A DNA stretch of 64,000 nt from Pleurocapsales cyanobacterium LEGE 06147 (GCA_015207585.1 JADEWQ010000007.1:1-64000); one strand, 5' to 3'. Positions 17,945 to 28,029 are shown, counted from the first letter of the stretch. Made by a program: numbers and translations. Notes: generated by a model not told the origin, from the sequence alone.

Positions 17945-19171
17945 ATGAGTAAGGGCTTATTTATGGTCAGTCGTCGTTCTTTTTTAATCAGTGCCGTAAC
18001 GATAGCTACAGCGCAATTAATTTTTGGCTGTAGCGAGCCGCAGGAAACACTAAAAGTATTACTTTTAGAAGGTTCAATTCCACCACAATTATTAAGAGAT
18101 TTTCGGAGAACCTTAAATTCTGGAACAAAACTTAATTTTCAACCAGAAACTCAATTAAAACAAATATTCAATTTACTGCAAAATTGGCAAAAGCAAGCCG
18201 AAAACGATCCGATTCAAGAAAAGTGGTTAACTCAATTATCAGGTGGGAACTCGGGAGGGATTGCTAATTTGATGACCCTAGGAGATTATTGGTTAGCAAC
18301 AGCAATTCAACAACAGTTAATTCAACCGCTAGATCTAACCAAGCTAGATGCATGGTCGAGGCTACCTTTGCGCTGGCAACGATTAGTCAAGCGTAATCGT
18401 CAGGGAGAATTGGACGAAAACGGACTTGTTTGGGGCGCACCCTATCGTTGGGGTAGTACTATCATTGTTTACCGTCGCGATCGCTTTAGGGATTTAGGTT
18501 GGATGCCTACAGATTGGAGCGATCTCTGGCGAGAAGAATTGCGCGATCGCATTTCTTTGTTAGATCAACCAAGAGAAGTAATTGGTCTGACTCTAAAAAA
18601 ACTCGGTTACTCATACAATACTAGCGATCTAGCGGAAGTACCCAATCTGAAAAATGAGTTACTAGCACTACAACAGCAGGTTAAATTTTACAGTTCCGAT
18701 AATTATCTTCAGCCATTACTTATCGGCGATACTTGGTTAGCTGTTGGTTGGTCTACGGATATTTTACCCGCCACTAAACACTATTCCAATCTTAAAGCAG
18801 TCGTACCTCAATCGGGAACTTCTCTTTGGGCAGATTTGTGGGTTCAACCGCGATTGGTAATGGCAGCAACTTTTGACAACGACAACGTTGTCGATAATTC
18901 CTCATCTTTAGCTAAGCAATGGATTAATTTTTGTTGGCAACCGAGAGCAGCCAATCAAATATCATTGTTTACCAATGGTACTTCACCTATCTTAGTGTCG
19001 ATGAATCGGTCAGAATATGTCAGAGATCTGCAAAATAATGTTTTTCTCGAATCTATGCTGCAAAATCTAGACAAAAGTGAATTTCTCTTTCCCCTTCCTC
19101 CCCAAACTTGGCAACAATATCAATCTCTGTGGGAAGAAATGCGCCACTATCTAACAAGTAATCAGGAGTAG
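17945..19171 (+). CDS. Extracellular solute-binding lipoprotein, polyamine/PotD-like
   Basis: A 408-residue secreted protein. A twin-Arg-like SRRSFL precedes a hydrophobic stretch and lipobox IFGC (about residues 26-29), so it should be lipid-anchored after Tat or Sec export. The body has the two-lobe binding-protein look (WGAPYRWGSTIIVYRRDR, GDTWLAVGWSTDILP), closest to spermidine/putrescine-type proteins of cyanobacteria. No ABC permease or ATPase adjoins, so the transporter partner is elsewhere or the role is different. ATG at 17963 is an alternative start that places the twin-Arg nearer the end. Confidence 0.8.
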   Translation: MSKGLFMVSRRSFLISAVTIATAQLIFGCSEPQETLKVLLLEGSIPPQLLRDFRRTLNSGTKLNFQPETQLKQIFNLLQNWQKQAENDPIQEKWLTQLSGGNSGGIANLMTLGDYWLATAIQQQLIQPLDLTKLDAWSRLPLRWQRLVKRNRQGELDENGLVWGAPYRWGSTIIVYRRDRFRDLGWMPTDWSDLWREELRDRISLLDQPREVIGLTLKKLGYSYNTSDLAEVPNLKNELLALQQQVKFYSSDNYLQPLLIGDTWLAVGWSTDILPATKHYSNLKAVVPQSGTSLWADLWVQPRLVMAATFDNDNVVDNSSSLAKQWINFCWQPRAANQISLFTNGTSPILVSMNRSEYVRDLQNNVFLESMLQNLDKSEFLFPLPPQTWQQYQSLWEEMRHYLTSNQE

Positions 19172-19194
19172 GGGCGGTTTGAAACCGCCCCTAC
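19168..19194. repeat. Perfect 13-bp-arm palindrome
   Basis: GTAGGGGCGGTTT (19168-19180) and its reverse complement (19182-19194) flank one base. It covers the stop codon of the preceding lipoprotein gene and ends 9 bp before the next start. No T-run follows, so it is a dispersed repeat that may also stabilise the 3' end of the mRNA. Confidence 0.85.
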
Positions 19195-19203
19195 AGGGAT
19201 CGG

Positions 19204-20181
19204 ATGAAATTTAACTATTTGGGGATCAAAATAATGCTTTTTCTGGTGACTATGATTATAGCACTGGGAATTTTCAGTAACATGGCAGCACTATCTGTGC
19301 CCTTAATAAGTGGAAATAAAATAGATATTACTGAGGCGATCGACTTTCACGTTCATTCCGCACCAGATATCACTCCTCGCAGCGTCGATGACTTTCAATT
19401 AGCAAAAATGGCAGCAGATGCCGGAATGAAAGCAGTGGTGTTAAAAAACCACGTTACTCTGACGAGCGATCGCGCTTTACTCGCTAATACAATTGTCCCC
19501 GGTATTGAACTATTTGGTGGAATTGTCCTCAATTATCCTGTTGGCGGACTAAATCCCCGTGCTGTCGAGATAATGTATCGGTTGGGTAAAGGCAAAGGTA
19601 AAGTAGTTTGGTTACCTACCGTTGATGCCGATTACCACCATCAAGTTTTTCATGTACCAGGGAAAGGAATTAGAGTGGCAAAAGAGGGTAATTTGTTACC
19701 AGAAGTAGAGGAAATTCTGCAACTAATTGCTAAACATAATTTGGTTTTAGGAACGGGTCATCTTTCTCCCGAAGAGATTGAATTGGTGGTCGATAAAGCC
19801 AAAACATTGGGGATAGACAATATCCTGATTACCCATGCCATGGCAGATGTACCGGGTTTATCTCTAGCACAAATGAAAAAACTTGCCTCTCTAGGTGCTT
19901 TTTTAGAACTAACCTATGTTAATGATTTAATGGGTTCCCATTCGGCTATCAAAGCCCATCAAAATTGGCATCGAGTTTCTCTCAAACAAATGGCACGAGC
20001 AATTAAAATTATTGGTGCCCAACATTTTGTACTCAGTACCGATTTAGGTCGCAGTTTAGATCCTTTACCTGCTGATGGCTATCTACAATTTGTACGGGGA
20101 TTAATAGATGAAGGTATTTCTCAGACAGAAATTGACATGATGAGCAAACAAAATCCAGCACAATTGTTAGGTCTCAATTAA
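19204..20181 (+). CDS. DUF6282-type metal-dependent hydrolase, exported
   Basis: A 325-residue protein with an N-terminal signal or anchor helix (about 8-30). It carries amidohydrolase-like metal motifs: FHVHSAPD (first strand HxH), KNHVTL, GTGHLS, and ITHAMADVPG, in the TIM-barrel order of the superfamily. The substrate is unknown. It starts 32 bp after the binding-protein gene, so the two may be co-transcribed, which would put the hydrolase and binding protein on the same side of the membrane. Confidence 0.78.
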   Translation: MKFNYLGIKIMLFLVTMIIALGIFSNMAALSVPLISGNKIDITEAIDFHVHSAPDITPRSVDDFQLAKMAADAGMKAVVLKNHVTLTSDRALLANTIVPGIELFGGIVLNYPVGGLNPRAVEIMYRLGKGKGKVVWLPTVDADYHHQVFHVPGKGIRVAKEGNLLPEVEEILQLIAKHNLVLGTGHLSPEEIELVVDKAKTLGIDNILITHAMADVPGLSLAQMKKLASLGAFLELTYVNDLMGSHSAIKAHQNWHRVSLKQMARAIKIIGAQHFVLSTDLGRSLDPLPADGYLQFVRGLIDEGISQTEIDMMSKQNPAQLLGLN

Positions 20182-20311
20182 TCTCACGTTAAATAGCTTG
20201 CCTGTTGCCAAGCCACGTTTCCAAATGAATCGATCTTTATAGCTCATAAGTAAGCAGTTTGAAGATATAGATAATATTTTTTCCTTCTTCCTCTTCCTTC
20301 TTCCGTAAACT

Positions 20312-21862
20312 TTACCCAGAAATATCAGTAGAATAACTGGTACTAAAAGACTGCATTTTCAATAAAATTTTTGGTTTGAGCTTTTCTAGCTCCTGTTTGA
20401 GAAGTTGCCTAGTAACTTGCGGTTTACCACCGCTAGGTATCAGCTGCGCCATATCAGCCCACTGCCTCAGCATCGTACAATTTTGTGGATTAATGGTAGA
20501 ACTCATCACATTTTGACACCGCTTCGACCGCTCAAGGGCAAAGAATAAGATACGATAAGATCCCAATTGTTCAAGAGTACGGATAATCTGTTGTCCTTTC
20601 TGGGTCTTCAAGTCTAGGTAACAAGGTAGCCAACGAGGTTCATAGTGTAAACGATAGAGTAAAGTAATCCACAGCAACATGGGATGGGGATGGCTCATAA
20701 ACAGAAATTGATTGCAGCGTCTGCTAGAGAGGCGATTGAGGATATCTTGATGGTCTAGCATGACTAGCAATGCGGGGATTTCTCCCAACGGTGTAGAGAT
20801 TAGTTCGGGAAAAACAATTTTTTGGATGGGTTTGTCTTCAGGCCAAGTAGCTTGTAGACAAATTTCGGTAAGAGAAGGAACCGCTTCGAGAGTGACATTT
20901 TCTTGTTCGACACGAGGCTTATGATATTCTACTTTAGGTTCGACTTTTTCTATTTGAACGAGTTCGAGATTAAGTTGTTGCAGTTTAGACTGTTGTTGCA
21001 AAGCTTCTAAAACTTTGACAATTTCCCCGACACTTTGCGGTCGCTCTTCTTTAGCTTTAGCTAAACAACCCATCACCAGATTTTGAATTGCTGAAGGTAA
21101 ATTAAGGCTAGAATTAAAAGGTTCGGGCTGAAAGTTATGATGAGCTTGATACCAACCACCGAAAGAAGAATTTTGGGGCAGTAGGGGCATATCTGTAGTG
21201 AGCATTTCGTACATCATCACTCCCAAACTGTAAATATCGGAACGACGATCGAGTTCTTTGCCCTCCATTTGTTCTGGCGAGCAATATGCCAGAGTTCCCA
21301 TAAAAGATTGAGTTTGGGCAACATCTGACTGAACTAGCTTGGCAATACCAAAATCCAAAATTTTAGCTACTTCTCCCAAAGTAGGATCTTCCAGGATAAG
21401 GATATTGCTAGGTTTGATATCTCGATGGACGATCTGACACAGTTCCCCATTTAATAGTATCCCCTGATGGGCAGATTCCAAACCCAGACAAATATGACGA
21501 GTCAAGTTCAAAAAACGGGATAGGGATAAAGGTTGATGGCGGATAAGCTCGCTGAGATTTTCCCCAGAGAGAAATTCCATGACGTAAAAAGGAATGTTAT
21601 GTTCGTCTACGCCATAGTCTCGTACTCTGACTACATGAATGCTTTTTTCCCCTAACAGCGCAGAAATCATCGCTTCTCGTTCAAAGCGATCGCGCATATT
21701 ATGATTTAATAGCGTCTGAGCTAAAAACTTGATCGCCACCGTTACGCCCCCCAGAAGAGTATCTCGTGCCCGATACACTCGACCCATGGCTCCCTCACCA
21801 ATCAATTCGGCGATTTGGTAGCGGTTAGCAAGTAAACGACCGTAGTTAGGATCTCTTGTCAT
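20312..21862 (-). CDS. Cytoplasmic Ser/Thr protein kinase with unknown C-terminal domain
   Basis: A 516-residue protein. The kinase domain (about 15-290) has GEGAMGRVYRARD, Lys in VAIKFLAQ, HRDIKPSN, DFGIAKL and a complete activation segment (GTLAYCSPEQMEG). No membrane helix follows. The C-terminal 200 residues (PLGEIPALLVMLDHQD, RYRILFFALER and similar) match nothing I recognise and look like an alpha/beta accessory domain typical of cyanobacterial kinases. The upstream gene (21878-22321) ends 15 bp before its start, so the pair is an operon. Confidence 0.92.
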   Translation of the reverse strand: MTRDPNYGRLLANRYQIAELIGEGAMGRVYRARDTLLGGVTVAIKFLAQTLLNHNMRDRFEREAMISALLGEKSIHVVRVRDYGVDEHNIPFYVMEFLSGENLSELIRHQPLSLSRFLNLTRHICLGLESAHQGILLNGELCQIVHRDIKPSNILILEDPTLGEVAKILDFGIAKLVQSDVAQTQSFMGTLAYCSPEQMEGKELDRRSDIYSLGVMMYEMLTTDMPLLPQNSSFGGWYQAHHNFQPEPFNSSLNLPSAIQNLVMGCLAKAKEERPQSVGEIVKVLEALQQQSKLQQLNLELVQIEKVEPKVEYHKPRVEQENVTLEAVPSLTEICLQATWPEDKPIQKIVFPELISTPLGEIPALLVMLDHQDILNRLSSRRCNQFLFMSHPHPMLLWITLLYRLHYEPRWLPCYLDLKTQKGQQIIRTLEQLGSYRILFFALERSKRCQNVMSSTINPQNCTMLRQWADMAQLIPSGGKPQVTRQLLKQELEKLKPKILLKMQSFSTSYSTDISG

Positions 21863-21877
21863 AATCCTGCTCGAGAT

Positions 21878-22321
21878 TTAAATTTGACGCTTGAGAGTAG
21901 CTTCCATTGTGTTCCCCAGATGATGTCCCGCCAGAATTGCGCTAGATAAATGGTAAGTATTTTCATTTAGGCGATAGTAATGGTCAAACCCAGTATGCCT
22001 TCGCGTTGCACCGACAACCCAGTAACACTGAATAATCGATTGTTGTCCGATCCAACCCTCTCCTTCTATATTTCCCAAAACACTGTGCTTGAGAATATAG
22101 GTATAGTATTTCTCGTTACTGTCTAAATGTCCTCGATACTTATATTGAATTTCTGGCTCGGTATTATTGTCCAAGACTAACTGAGTGCTTATCGTAAACC
22201 AGTTTTCTCCCTTCCAAACTACGGCAGTTTGCCCCCGAACTATTATTGGCTGTTCGTGGCGTTTGAGCAAATATCCCTGTATAGTCCAGTTTCCTGCCTC
22301 CAATAAAAAGCTATGAGCCAC
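21878..22321 (-). CDS. Conserved hypothetical, beta-rich protein
   Basis: A 147-residue protein with no membrane helix. Repeated aromatic-rich strands (GNWTIQGYLL, AVVWKGENWFTISTQLVL, QSIIQCYWVVGATRRHTGFDHYYRL) suggest a beta-barrel or lipocalin-like fold. No function is recognised. It precedes the Ser/Thr kinase by 15 bp on the same strand, so it may be a substrate or regulator of it. Confidence 0.7.
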   Translation of the reverse strand: MAHSFLLEAGNWTIQGYLLKRHEQPIIVRGQTAVVWKGENWFTISTQLVLDNNTEPEIQYKYRGHLDSNEKYYTYILKHSVLGNIEGEGWIGQQSIIQCYWVVGATRRHTGFDHYYRLNENTYHLSSAILAGHHLGNTMEATLKRQI

Positions 22322-22386
22322 GACTTTATACCGTTTCGATTTTAAGTTTGCTTGACTACGATATATTTAGGTCATTCCAGACTGGT

Positions 22387-22506
22387 TTAGCTTTACCGCT
22401 AGCTATCCACTTTCTCGCACGAGCCGAGGTTGTGGGCATAAGCGGATTGCCTTCTGGGGATAAAACTGGAATTCTAATTTTCTTTGTCATTGGGTATAAC
22501 CCCTAA
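22387..22506 (+). pseudogene. Second copy of the fragment seen at 3-155
   Basis: A 39-residue frame ending in TAA contains ARAEVVGIS preceded by [10 protein letters not shown], matching ALAEVVGIN preceded by VALPHLTHLF at 3-155. No start codon is present and upstream frames do not continue it. The rest of this 381-bp gap (22507-22702) is stop-ridden and holds no gene I can support. Confidence 0.35.
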
Positions 22507-22702
22507 AATAATAGTTGTGTGCCTCTTCCTACACCGCTACCAATATGTCCTTTCTTAAAGCACCTAAAATCAGTAGGTTTGGAGATAGACCAGACGGGAG
22601 AAGAATCTGGCAATCCGTAACAGGTAACGGCTCTTGTAGTAGTGCAATTCTCAGAAGCTCTGATTAAGTTCATGCTGCTCTTGTAGCGTTTGCGGTCAAG
22701 AG

Positions 22703-23905
22703 TCAGTTATTGACAGACATTAGAGGAAGATGAATTTCTCCCAGTAATATTGGCTGCTTCGCGCCGGTAACTCGGGGCAAATTACCAGTAATCGAGCAGG
22801 TAAACCGCCAGTAAGCCAGAACCGCAAAAGCGATCGCTTCTTTGAAATTTCCATTGACTCCTACTTCATCTGTGGTTAATACCTTTGCCGATGTTAACTC
22901 AGCTTGTAAGCGTTGTCTCAGATAAAGATTACGACTGCCGCCACCACAAAGCAGTATCTCGTCTGGCATTTGCGGTAAAAAATGGCGATAGCTATGGGCA
23001 ATCGAAGCTACTGTTAGTTCGGTCAAAGTTGCCAACCAGTCGGCTGTGCTTAGTTGCTCTTTTTGGGCATCTTGCCAGCATTGAGCTAAGTATTCTTCTC
23101 CAAATAGTTCTCTCCCCGTCGATTTGGGTGGTAGCTCGCTAAAAAAATCTTGCTCCAACCACTGCCGAACCAATTTGATACAGGGAGTACCCTTAGCAGC
23201 CCAGCTACCATCTCGATCGTATGATTGACGACCATTCGATAGTTGTTGTACGGCTAAATCCAAAAGTGCATTGCCGGGACCCGTATCCCAACCGCAAATT
23301 TGTTTTTCCCAGTCTAGCTCATGATGGGCTGGTAGATAAGTGAGATTGCCAATGCCGCCGATATTTTGGATTGTCCTGTATTTGCTAGGATGAGCGAGCA
23401 AATAAGCATCAACTTTAGAAACTAGGGGTGCCCCTTGTCCTCCTGCGGCAATATCCGCTGCCCGAAAATTACTTACTGTCGGAATACCAGTTAAATTAGC
23501 GATCGCTTCTCCCCGTCCCAGTTGCAGACTATATCCGATTGGAATTGAAGAATTAATAACTGATGACTGATGACTGCTAACTGATAACTGTTTTACCGGT
23601 GGTCGATGATAAACGGTTTGACCGTGAGAACCAATTAATTCTGCTTTGGGTTTTCCTTGTCCGATGGATTTAGCCGCCAGAGCAAAATGAGTAGCGATCG
23701 CGTCATCTAATTCTGCCAACTGGGCTATCGATAAGGTTCTGCCTCCACAAACTGCTAAAATTTGTTCTTTCAACTGGACTGGATAGGGATAAGTCTCTCC
23801 TGCCAAAAGCTGCACTTTGAGATCGACATCGCGCCCGCTAATTTCTACCAAAGCAGCATCGATTCCATCGACAGAAGTACCGCTCATCAAACCAATAACT
23901 TTCAT
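22703..23905 (-). CDS. anmK: Anhydro-N-acetylmuramic acid kinase
   Basis: Phosphorylates and opens 1,6-anhydro-MurNAc during cell-wall recycling. The 400-residue protein starts [20 protein letters not shown], the family signature, and has [18 protein letters not shown]-like [26 protein letters not shown] and [12 protein letters not shown], all ATP or sugar contacts. An insertion of about 16 residues ([14 protein letters not shown]) between VYHRPP and the next strand is encoded by the dispersed CTGATAACTG-type repeat (23552-23590) and keeps the frame. The insertion sits in a loop, so activity may survive. Confidence 0.95.
   Translation of the reverse strand: MKVIGLMSGTSVDGIDAALVEISGRDVDLKVQLLAGETYPYPVQLKEQILAVCGGRTLSIAQLAELDDAIATHFALAAKSIGQGKPKAELIGSHGQTVYHRPPVKQLSVSSHQSSVINSSIPIGYSLQLGRGEAIANLTGIPTVSNFRAADIAAGGQGAPLVSKVDAYLLAHPSKYRTIQNIGGIGNLTYLPAHHELDWEKQICGWDTGPGNALLDLAVQQLSNGRQSYDRDGSWAAKGTPCIKLVRQWLEQDFFSELPPKSTGRELFGEEYLAQCWQDAQKEQLSTADWLATLTELTVASIAHSYRHFLPQMPDEILLCGGGSRNLYLRQRLQAELTSAKVLTTDEVGVNGNFKEAIAFAVLAYWRFTCSITGNLPRVTGAKQPILLGEIHLPLMSVNN
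23552..23590. repeat. In-frame CTGATAACTG-type tandem repeat inside anmK
   Basis: Four loose copies of CTGATGACTG / CTGATAACTG / CTAACTGATAA units. The same family occurs intergenically near 33750, 36299, 46801, 50490 and 58180. Here it is carried within a coding gene without breaking its frame. Confidence 0.8.
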
Positions 23906-23964
23906 ACAGAAAAAGATCTTGCTATAAAAGAATTTCCCAATTTTGACTTTTCACCGAAAGATCT

Positions 23965-23994
23965 TGTAGGGACGTAGCATGCTACGTCCCTACA
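23965..23994. repeat. Perfect 30-bp palindrome between anmK and an ABC gene
   Basis: Two 15-base arms, each TGTAGGGACGTAGCA read from its own strand, meet at GCATGC with no loop. A degenerate sibling is at 42938-42969. Arm ends (GTAGGG) resemble those of the palindrome at 19168. Confidence 0.85.
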
Positions 23995-24014
23995 TCAAAA
24001 AGCGAACTGTCTAT

Positions 24015-25730
24015 TCACAACATTTGAGGAGATTGCGCGATTCTTTCAATCTTCCATTCTTCCCCTTCAGAGATTTTTAATAGTAATTGGTGATACTTCA
24101 TCAGGGTAGGACGATGACCGACGCTGACAAAGGTAGTTTCGGTACGTAGCAGGTGGCGATAGAGACTTTCTTCATTCTTTATGTCTAAAGCACTGGTGGC
24201 TTCGTCTAAAATGGCATATTCGGGTTTGTTGACGAGAATGCGAGCAAAAGCAAGCCTTTGTTGTTCGCCCAAGGAGAGAACTTCTGCCCAATCTTTTTCT
24301 ACCGCAAAACCACCAAACCTATCGGCTAAATCGGCAAGGTTTACCTGGTGCAATACTCGCTCTAACACTTCATCATCTACTTCTAAATCGACTTGGGGAT
24401 AGATGAGTTGATCTCGCAAAGTACCCAAAATCATGTAGGGTTTTTGGGGTAAAAAGAGCATATTCTTAAGAGGTGGACGGACGATCGACCCAGTACCCGA
24501 ATTCCACAAACCAGCGATCGCCCTCAGCAGAGAACTCTTACCGCAACCACTCGCGCCCGTAATTAACAGTCCTTCTCCGTTTTGTAACTCTACTGAAAGA
24601 TCTCGAAATAAAGTTCTTTGATAATTAGGAGTCTGCAAGGTGAGGTGTTCTACTGCTAGACGACCATTTTCTTGCATATTAATAGTGGGAAGCTGTCTAC
24701 CTCTGGTAAGACTAGCCTTAGGCATGTCTAAATAATCTGCAAAAGAATCTAAACGATTAATGGAGGCAGCAAAAGCGGTTAAGTTTTGAAACTGGGCAAC
24801 AATAATATTTAAAGAAGCAAATACTCGTGCGAAGGCAATTTGAGCTTCAGTAACTTTGCCTACTTCAAACTCTCCAGCAAAGACGCTTGGGGCAACAACA
24901 ATTGCCGGAAGGATATAAGGAATAAATTCGTAGGTATTTTTAAATAACCCTAAATATAATTCCCGCCAAATAATTAGTAAATTAAAATTACGAAAAACCT
25001 CGCCAAAGAGGTGCTTTAGGTTATTATCTTCTTGCCGCTCCCCTTGATAAAAAGCGATCGCTTCAGAGTTTTCCCGAATTCTCACTAAACCAAAGCGAAA
25101 ATTAGCTTCTTTTTTAAGTTGATCGAAATTTACTCTGACTAAGGTTTTCCCAAAGAAAATTGTTGTAATTAAAGTTCCTGCCAGAGCATAACCGACTAAT
25201 AATATAACTAGAAATGAAGAAATACTCCACAAGACAAAGCTAAATGCTACTACCTGAAAAATCGAGTTCAGTAAGACTAAAAGAAAAAAGAGAGAATCTT
25301 GAGTAAAACCTCTAATATCTTCAGAAATCCGTTGGTCTGGATTATCGATATTAGTATTAAAATTGCCTAGTTCATAAAAGGCACGATTGCTAAAATAACG
25401 ATTTAAAAAATTATGAGTCAACCATCTGCGCCAGTTATTTCCCAGTCTATACTGAAGATAATTAAATCCGGCAAATAGAGGTACATAGATAATCAATACG
25501 ATCAAAAATCCTTGGATCGTAGTCCAAAATCGTCCTCGATCTTGAGCAGAAAGAGCAGAAATAATATTTCCCTGCTGTTGAGTTAAGAGGACGCTGAGTT
25601 GGGTGTAAGCAATTAATAAAATAAGGAGAAAACCTAATAGAGCCAGAGCACCTTTTTTTTCGGTTCCAAACCAATAAAGTTTGGCAAGTGACCAAAATCT
25701 TTTTAAAATTTTTAAGTTAAATCGATTCAT
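24015..25730 (-). CDS. SbmA/BacA-like ABC transporter, fused permease and ATPase
   Basis: A 571-residue half-transporter of the peptide/B12-type family (COG4178, ABCD-like). The N-terminal part has five or six membrane helices (residues 20-320) with the family EAIAFYQGE motif. The C-terminal ATPase has Walker A GASGCGKSSLLR, signature LSLGEQQRLAFAR and Walker B YAILDEATSALD. The ABC signature begins LSLGE rather than LSGGQ, which is normal for this family. Likely moves a vitamin, peptide or lipid-like substrate across the inner membrane. It is followed on the same strand by anmK. Confidence 0.92.
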   Translation of the reverse strand: MNRFNLKILKRFWSLAKLYWFGTEKKGALALLGFLLILLIAYTQLSVLLTQQQGNIISALSAQDRGRFWTTIQGFLIVLIIYVPLFAGFNYLQYRLGNNWRRWLTHNFLNRYFSNRAFYELGNFNTNIDNPDQRISEDIRGFTQDSLFFLLVLLNSIFQVVAFSFVLWSISSFLVILLVGYALAGTLITTIFFGKTLVRVNFDQLKKEANFRFGLVRIRENSEAIAFYQGERQEDNNLKHLFGEVFRNFNLLIIWRELYLGLFKNTYEFIPYILPAIVVAPSVFAGEFEVGKVTEAQIAFARVFASLNIIVAQFQNLTAFAASINRLDSFADYLDMPKASLTRGRQLPTINMQENGRLAVEHLTLQTPNYQRTLFRDLSVELQNGEGLLITGASGCGKSSLLRAIAGLWNSGTGSIVRPPLKNMLFLPQKPYMILGTLRDQLIYPQVDLEVDDEVLERVLHQVNLADLADRFGGFAVEKDWAEVLSLGEQQRLAFARILVNKPEYAILDEATSALDIKNEESLYRHLLRTETTFVSVGHRPTLMKYHQLLLKISEGEEWKIERIAQSPQML

Positions 25731-25772
25731 ATTAGTTCATTTCATTATCGGTGATATTGACAACTATTCAAC

Positions 25773-26264
25773 TTATTGTCGGACTAGTTCCGCGTCGGAA
25801 TTAATTACATATTCCAACAAACCCGCACAAGCATCCAACAATAAATCGATGACGTAGTCAAAACCTTCTTTACCCCCATAGTAAGGATCGGGAACTTCTT
25901 GAACCTTATATCGGCTAGCAAAATCACAAATTAGGTGTACTTTATCTAGATATTGTTGCTGGCGATCGAGAGCGAGAATATCCCAATAATTTTGGTTATC
26001 CATGGCTAAAATTAAGTCGAACTCTTTAAAATCAGCTAATTGTAATTGTCTGGCTCGACCTTTTAGCTTAATTCTACGTTTAGCGGCTGCTGCGCTCATG
26101 CGACGATCGGGAGGCGAACCGATATGATAGCTAGAAGTTCCAGCCGAATCGCAGACAATTTTGCTATCTAAACCAGCTTCTTCGATGAGGTGGTTCATAA
26201 TATTTTCTGCAGAAGGAGAACGACAAATATTACCTAAACAAACAAATAGCAATTTGTAAGCCAT
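25773..26264 (-). CDS. Low-molecular-weight protein tyrosine phosphatase
   Basis: A 163-residue soluble enzyme. The P-loop VCLGNICRSPSAE carries the CX5R(S/T) active site (Cys9, Arg15), and DPYYGG near residue 120 supplies the acid Asp and Tyr. Length is typical. In cyanobacteria such enzymes act on tyrosine-phosphorylated proteins, including polysaccharide-export kinases and phycobilisome rods. It is transcribed just upstream of the ABC gene (42 bp gap), divergent from the SGNH gene. Confidence 0.95.
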   Translation of the reverse strand: MAYKLLFVCLGNICRSPSAENIMNHLIEEAGLDSKIVCDSAGTSSYHIGSPPDRRMSAAAAKRRIKLKGRARQLQLADFKEFDLILAMDNQNYWDILALDRQQQYLDKVHLICDFASRYKVQEVPDPYYGGKEGFDYVIDLLLDACAGLLEYVINSDAELVRQ

Positions 26265-26434
26265 AGATGATTAAGATTTTTAAAATTTTTCCACTAATAA
26301 AACTGAAGGTAGTCAGAGTAAATGTATCACAGAGTTGGCGATGGCAATGTCTTTTTTAGTTACTTTAAAAAACCCATCTCAACGCTCCCTACCAAGTCAT
26401 TAGCTGTCAGTAAGAATTTCAAGGAAATCGACCC

Positions 26435-27901
26435 ATGTTTAAATCTCGCTCTCGGGAACGCTTTATGTTTGCCACTCGTAAACCGAAACGGCAGCATAAA
26501 TTTACTTTATTATGGCTCCTTGTCTCCGTTTCTCTACTTCTACTGGTACTCGAGCTGTCAACTCGCATCCTAGTTGATATTTCTGGCAACAATGAGAAAT
26601 ATACTGAGGGTAAAGTTGTAGCTGGGAAGACGAGTGCCTATCGACTCAAATTTGTCAATGAAAGTCAACAAACAGACCAAACTTCGGCGTCAGATGGCAG
26701 TTTAGTGGCTCAAAGGAGTGTATCTGTAGGATATCAATTGATTGGTAACCAAAAAAACGAATATTGGCAGATTAACGAGCAAGGTTTTCGCGATCGCGAT
26801 CCCCTTCCTCTTGCCAAACCTAATAACGAAATTAGAATTTTTCTCTTAGGTGGTTCAACGGCTTTTGGATACGGCAATTCCAGCAACGAAGCTACCATCA
26901 GCGAACAACTAGAAGCTCGTCTCCAACAAAGAGTACAGCAGCAAAAATCTTCTCCGCAAATGTATCGAGGGGAGGCACTACCAGAAGATGAAGAACAACG
27001 CAAACTAGCCTTGGCTAAACCGCCGAAAATCAAACAGGGAGACTATCGTGTTATCAACGCCGCAGTTCCCGGTTATGCTTCGGGCAATGAACTGGCTCAA
27101 CTAGCTTTACAAGTTTTACGCTATAAGCCCGATCTAGTCATCGTTTTGAACGGCTATCCGGATTTAATGCTCTCCAGTGAGAAAAAAGCCGCAGAAATTC
27201 CTCAAATCGAACAGTACCTTCAGAGCGAACCAACTCATTTTCGCTCTTACTTGAATCAATTACTTCAACCATTGCGAGACAAAAGCTATTTAGTTACAAC
27301 AGTGCAAGACTGGCTGCTTGTTCCCAAAGCTGCTAGAGAAAAGAATAGTTTACTACTCGATCGAGAGCCAGCCAATTTAGCCCAATATTTACCCCAGACG
27401 GAAGAAGAATTTAAGCTGCGTTTGGGACGTTATTTACAAAACCAGAAACAAATGGCAACTCTTTCTGCCGGGGCGCGCGTTCCCCTAATTATCGCCATAC
27501 AGCCCGAAATTACAGGGCGCGATCCCAGTCAACTAACTCCGACAGAAGGGACAATTACCTCTGAGTTAGGCAGAGAGTATATTTTAGGTGTAAAGGAAAA
27601 TTATGGGCAATTAGTTGCTGCCACTCAACAATTAGCTAAAATCTTTCCTTACAATGTCAAGACAGTTAATCTTTACAACCTCAGTAACAACTATCCCTCT
27701 CCTAGCTTCATCGATGCAATTCATCTGACCGACGAAGCTAATAAAATGGTCGCCGAGCAATTATATTACGCGATCGCTTCCCTACCAAAAATGCAAGTTA
27801 CCCCAAATATTATTCCATTACAACCAGAAAACCAATCGCCAAAAGAGATTAAATCAAATCCTCCATTGGAGGTTTCCGCTTCCGTATCCGAGCGGGAATA
27901 A
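26435..27901 (+). CDS. Membrane-anchored SGNH-hydrolase-like protein
   Basis: A 488-residue protein with one N-terminal membrane helix (about 25-47) and an outer domain. Hydrolase blocks are in order: LLGGSTAFG (block I Ser), NAAVPGYASG (block II), VIVLNGYPDL (block III Asn) and DAIHLTDEANK (block V Asp-x2-His). The region 160-200 is a charged insertion. Block content suggests esterase or acyltransferase activity on envelope polysaccharide. A ribosome site AAGGA near 26420 supports ATG 26435. Pro/Ser-rich tail. Substrate is unknown. Confidence 0.82.
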   Translation: MFKSRSRERFMFATRKPKRQHKFTLLWLLVSVSLLLLVLELSTRILVDISGNNEKYTEGKVVAGKTSAYRLKFVNESQQTDQTSASDGSLVAQRSVSVGYQLIGNQKNEYWQINEQGFRDRDPLPLAKPNNEIRIFLLGGSTAFGYGNSSNEATISEQLEARLQQRVQQQKSSPQMYRGEALPEDEEQRKLALAKPPKIKQGDYRVINAAVPGYASGNELAQLALQVLRYKPDLVIVLNGYPDLMLSSEKKAAEIPQIEQYLQSEPTHFRSYLNQLLQPLRDKSYLVTTVQDWLLVPKAAREKNSLLLDREPANLAQYLPQTEEEFKLRLGRYLQNQKQMATLSAGARVPLIIAIQPEITGRDPSQLTPTEGTITSELGREYILGVKENYGQLVAATQQLAKIFPYNVKTVNLYNLSNNYPSPSFIDAIHLTDEANKMVAEQLYYAIASLPKMQVTPNIIPLQPENQSPKEIKSNPPLEVSASVSERE

Positions 27902-28029
27902 GATAATGGATTAATTAATAGGAATTACGCAATTTGCCGCGAATTAGAGTTCCGGCTCAAAGCTCAAACCTATTTCAATGGGTTACCCCAGCACCGGGTT
28001 GTCAATTATCAATTGTTCCCTGTTCCCTT

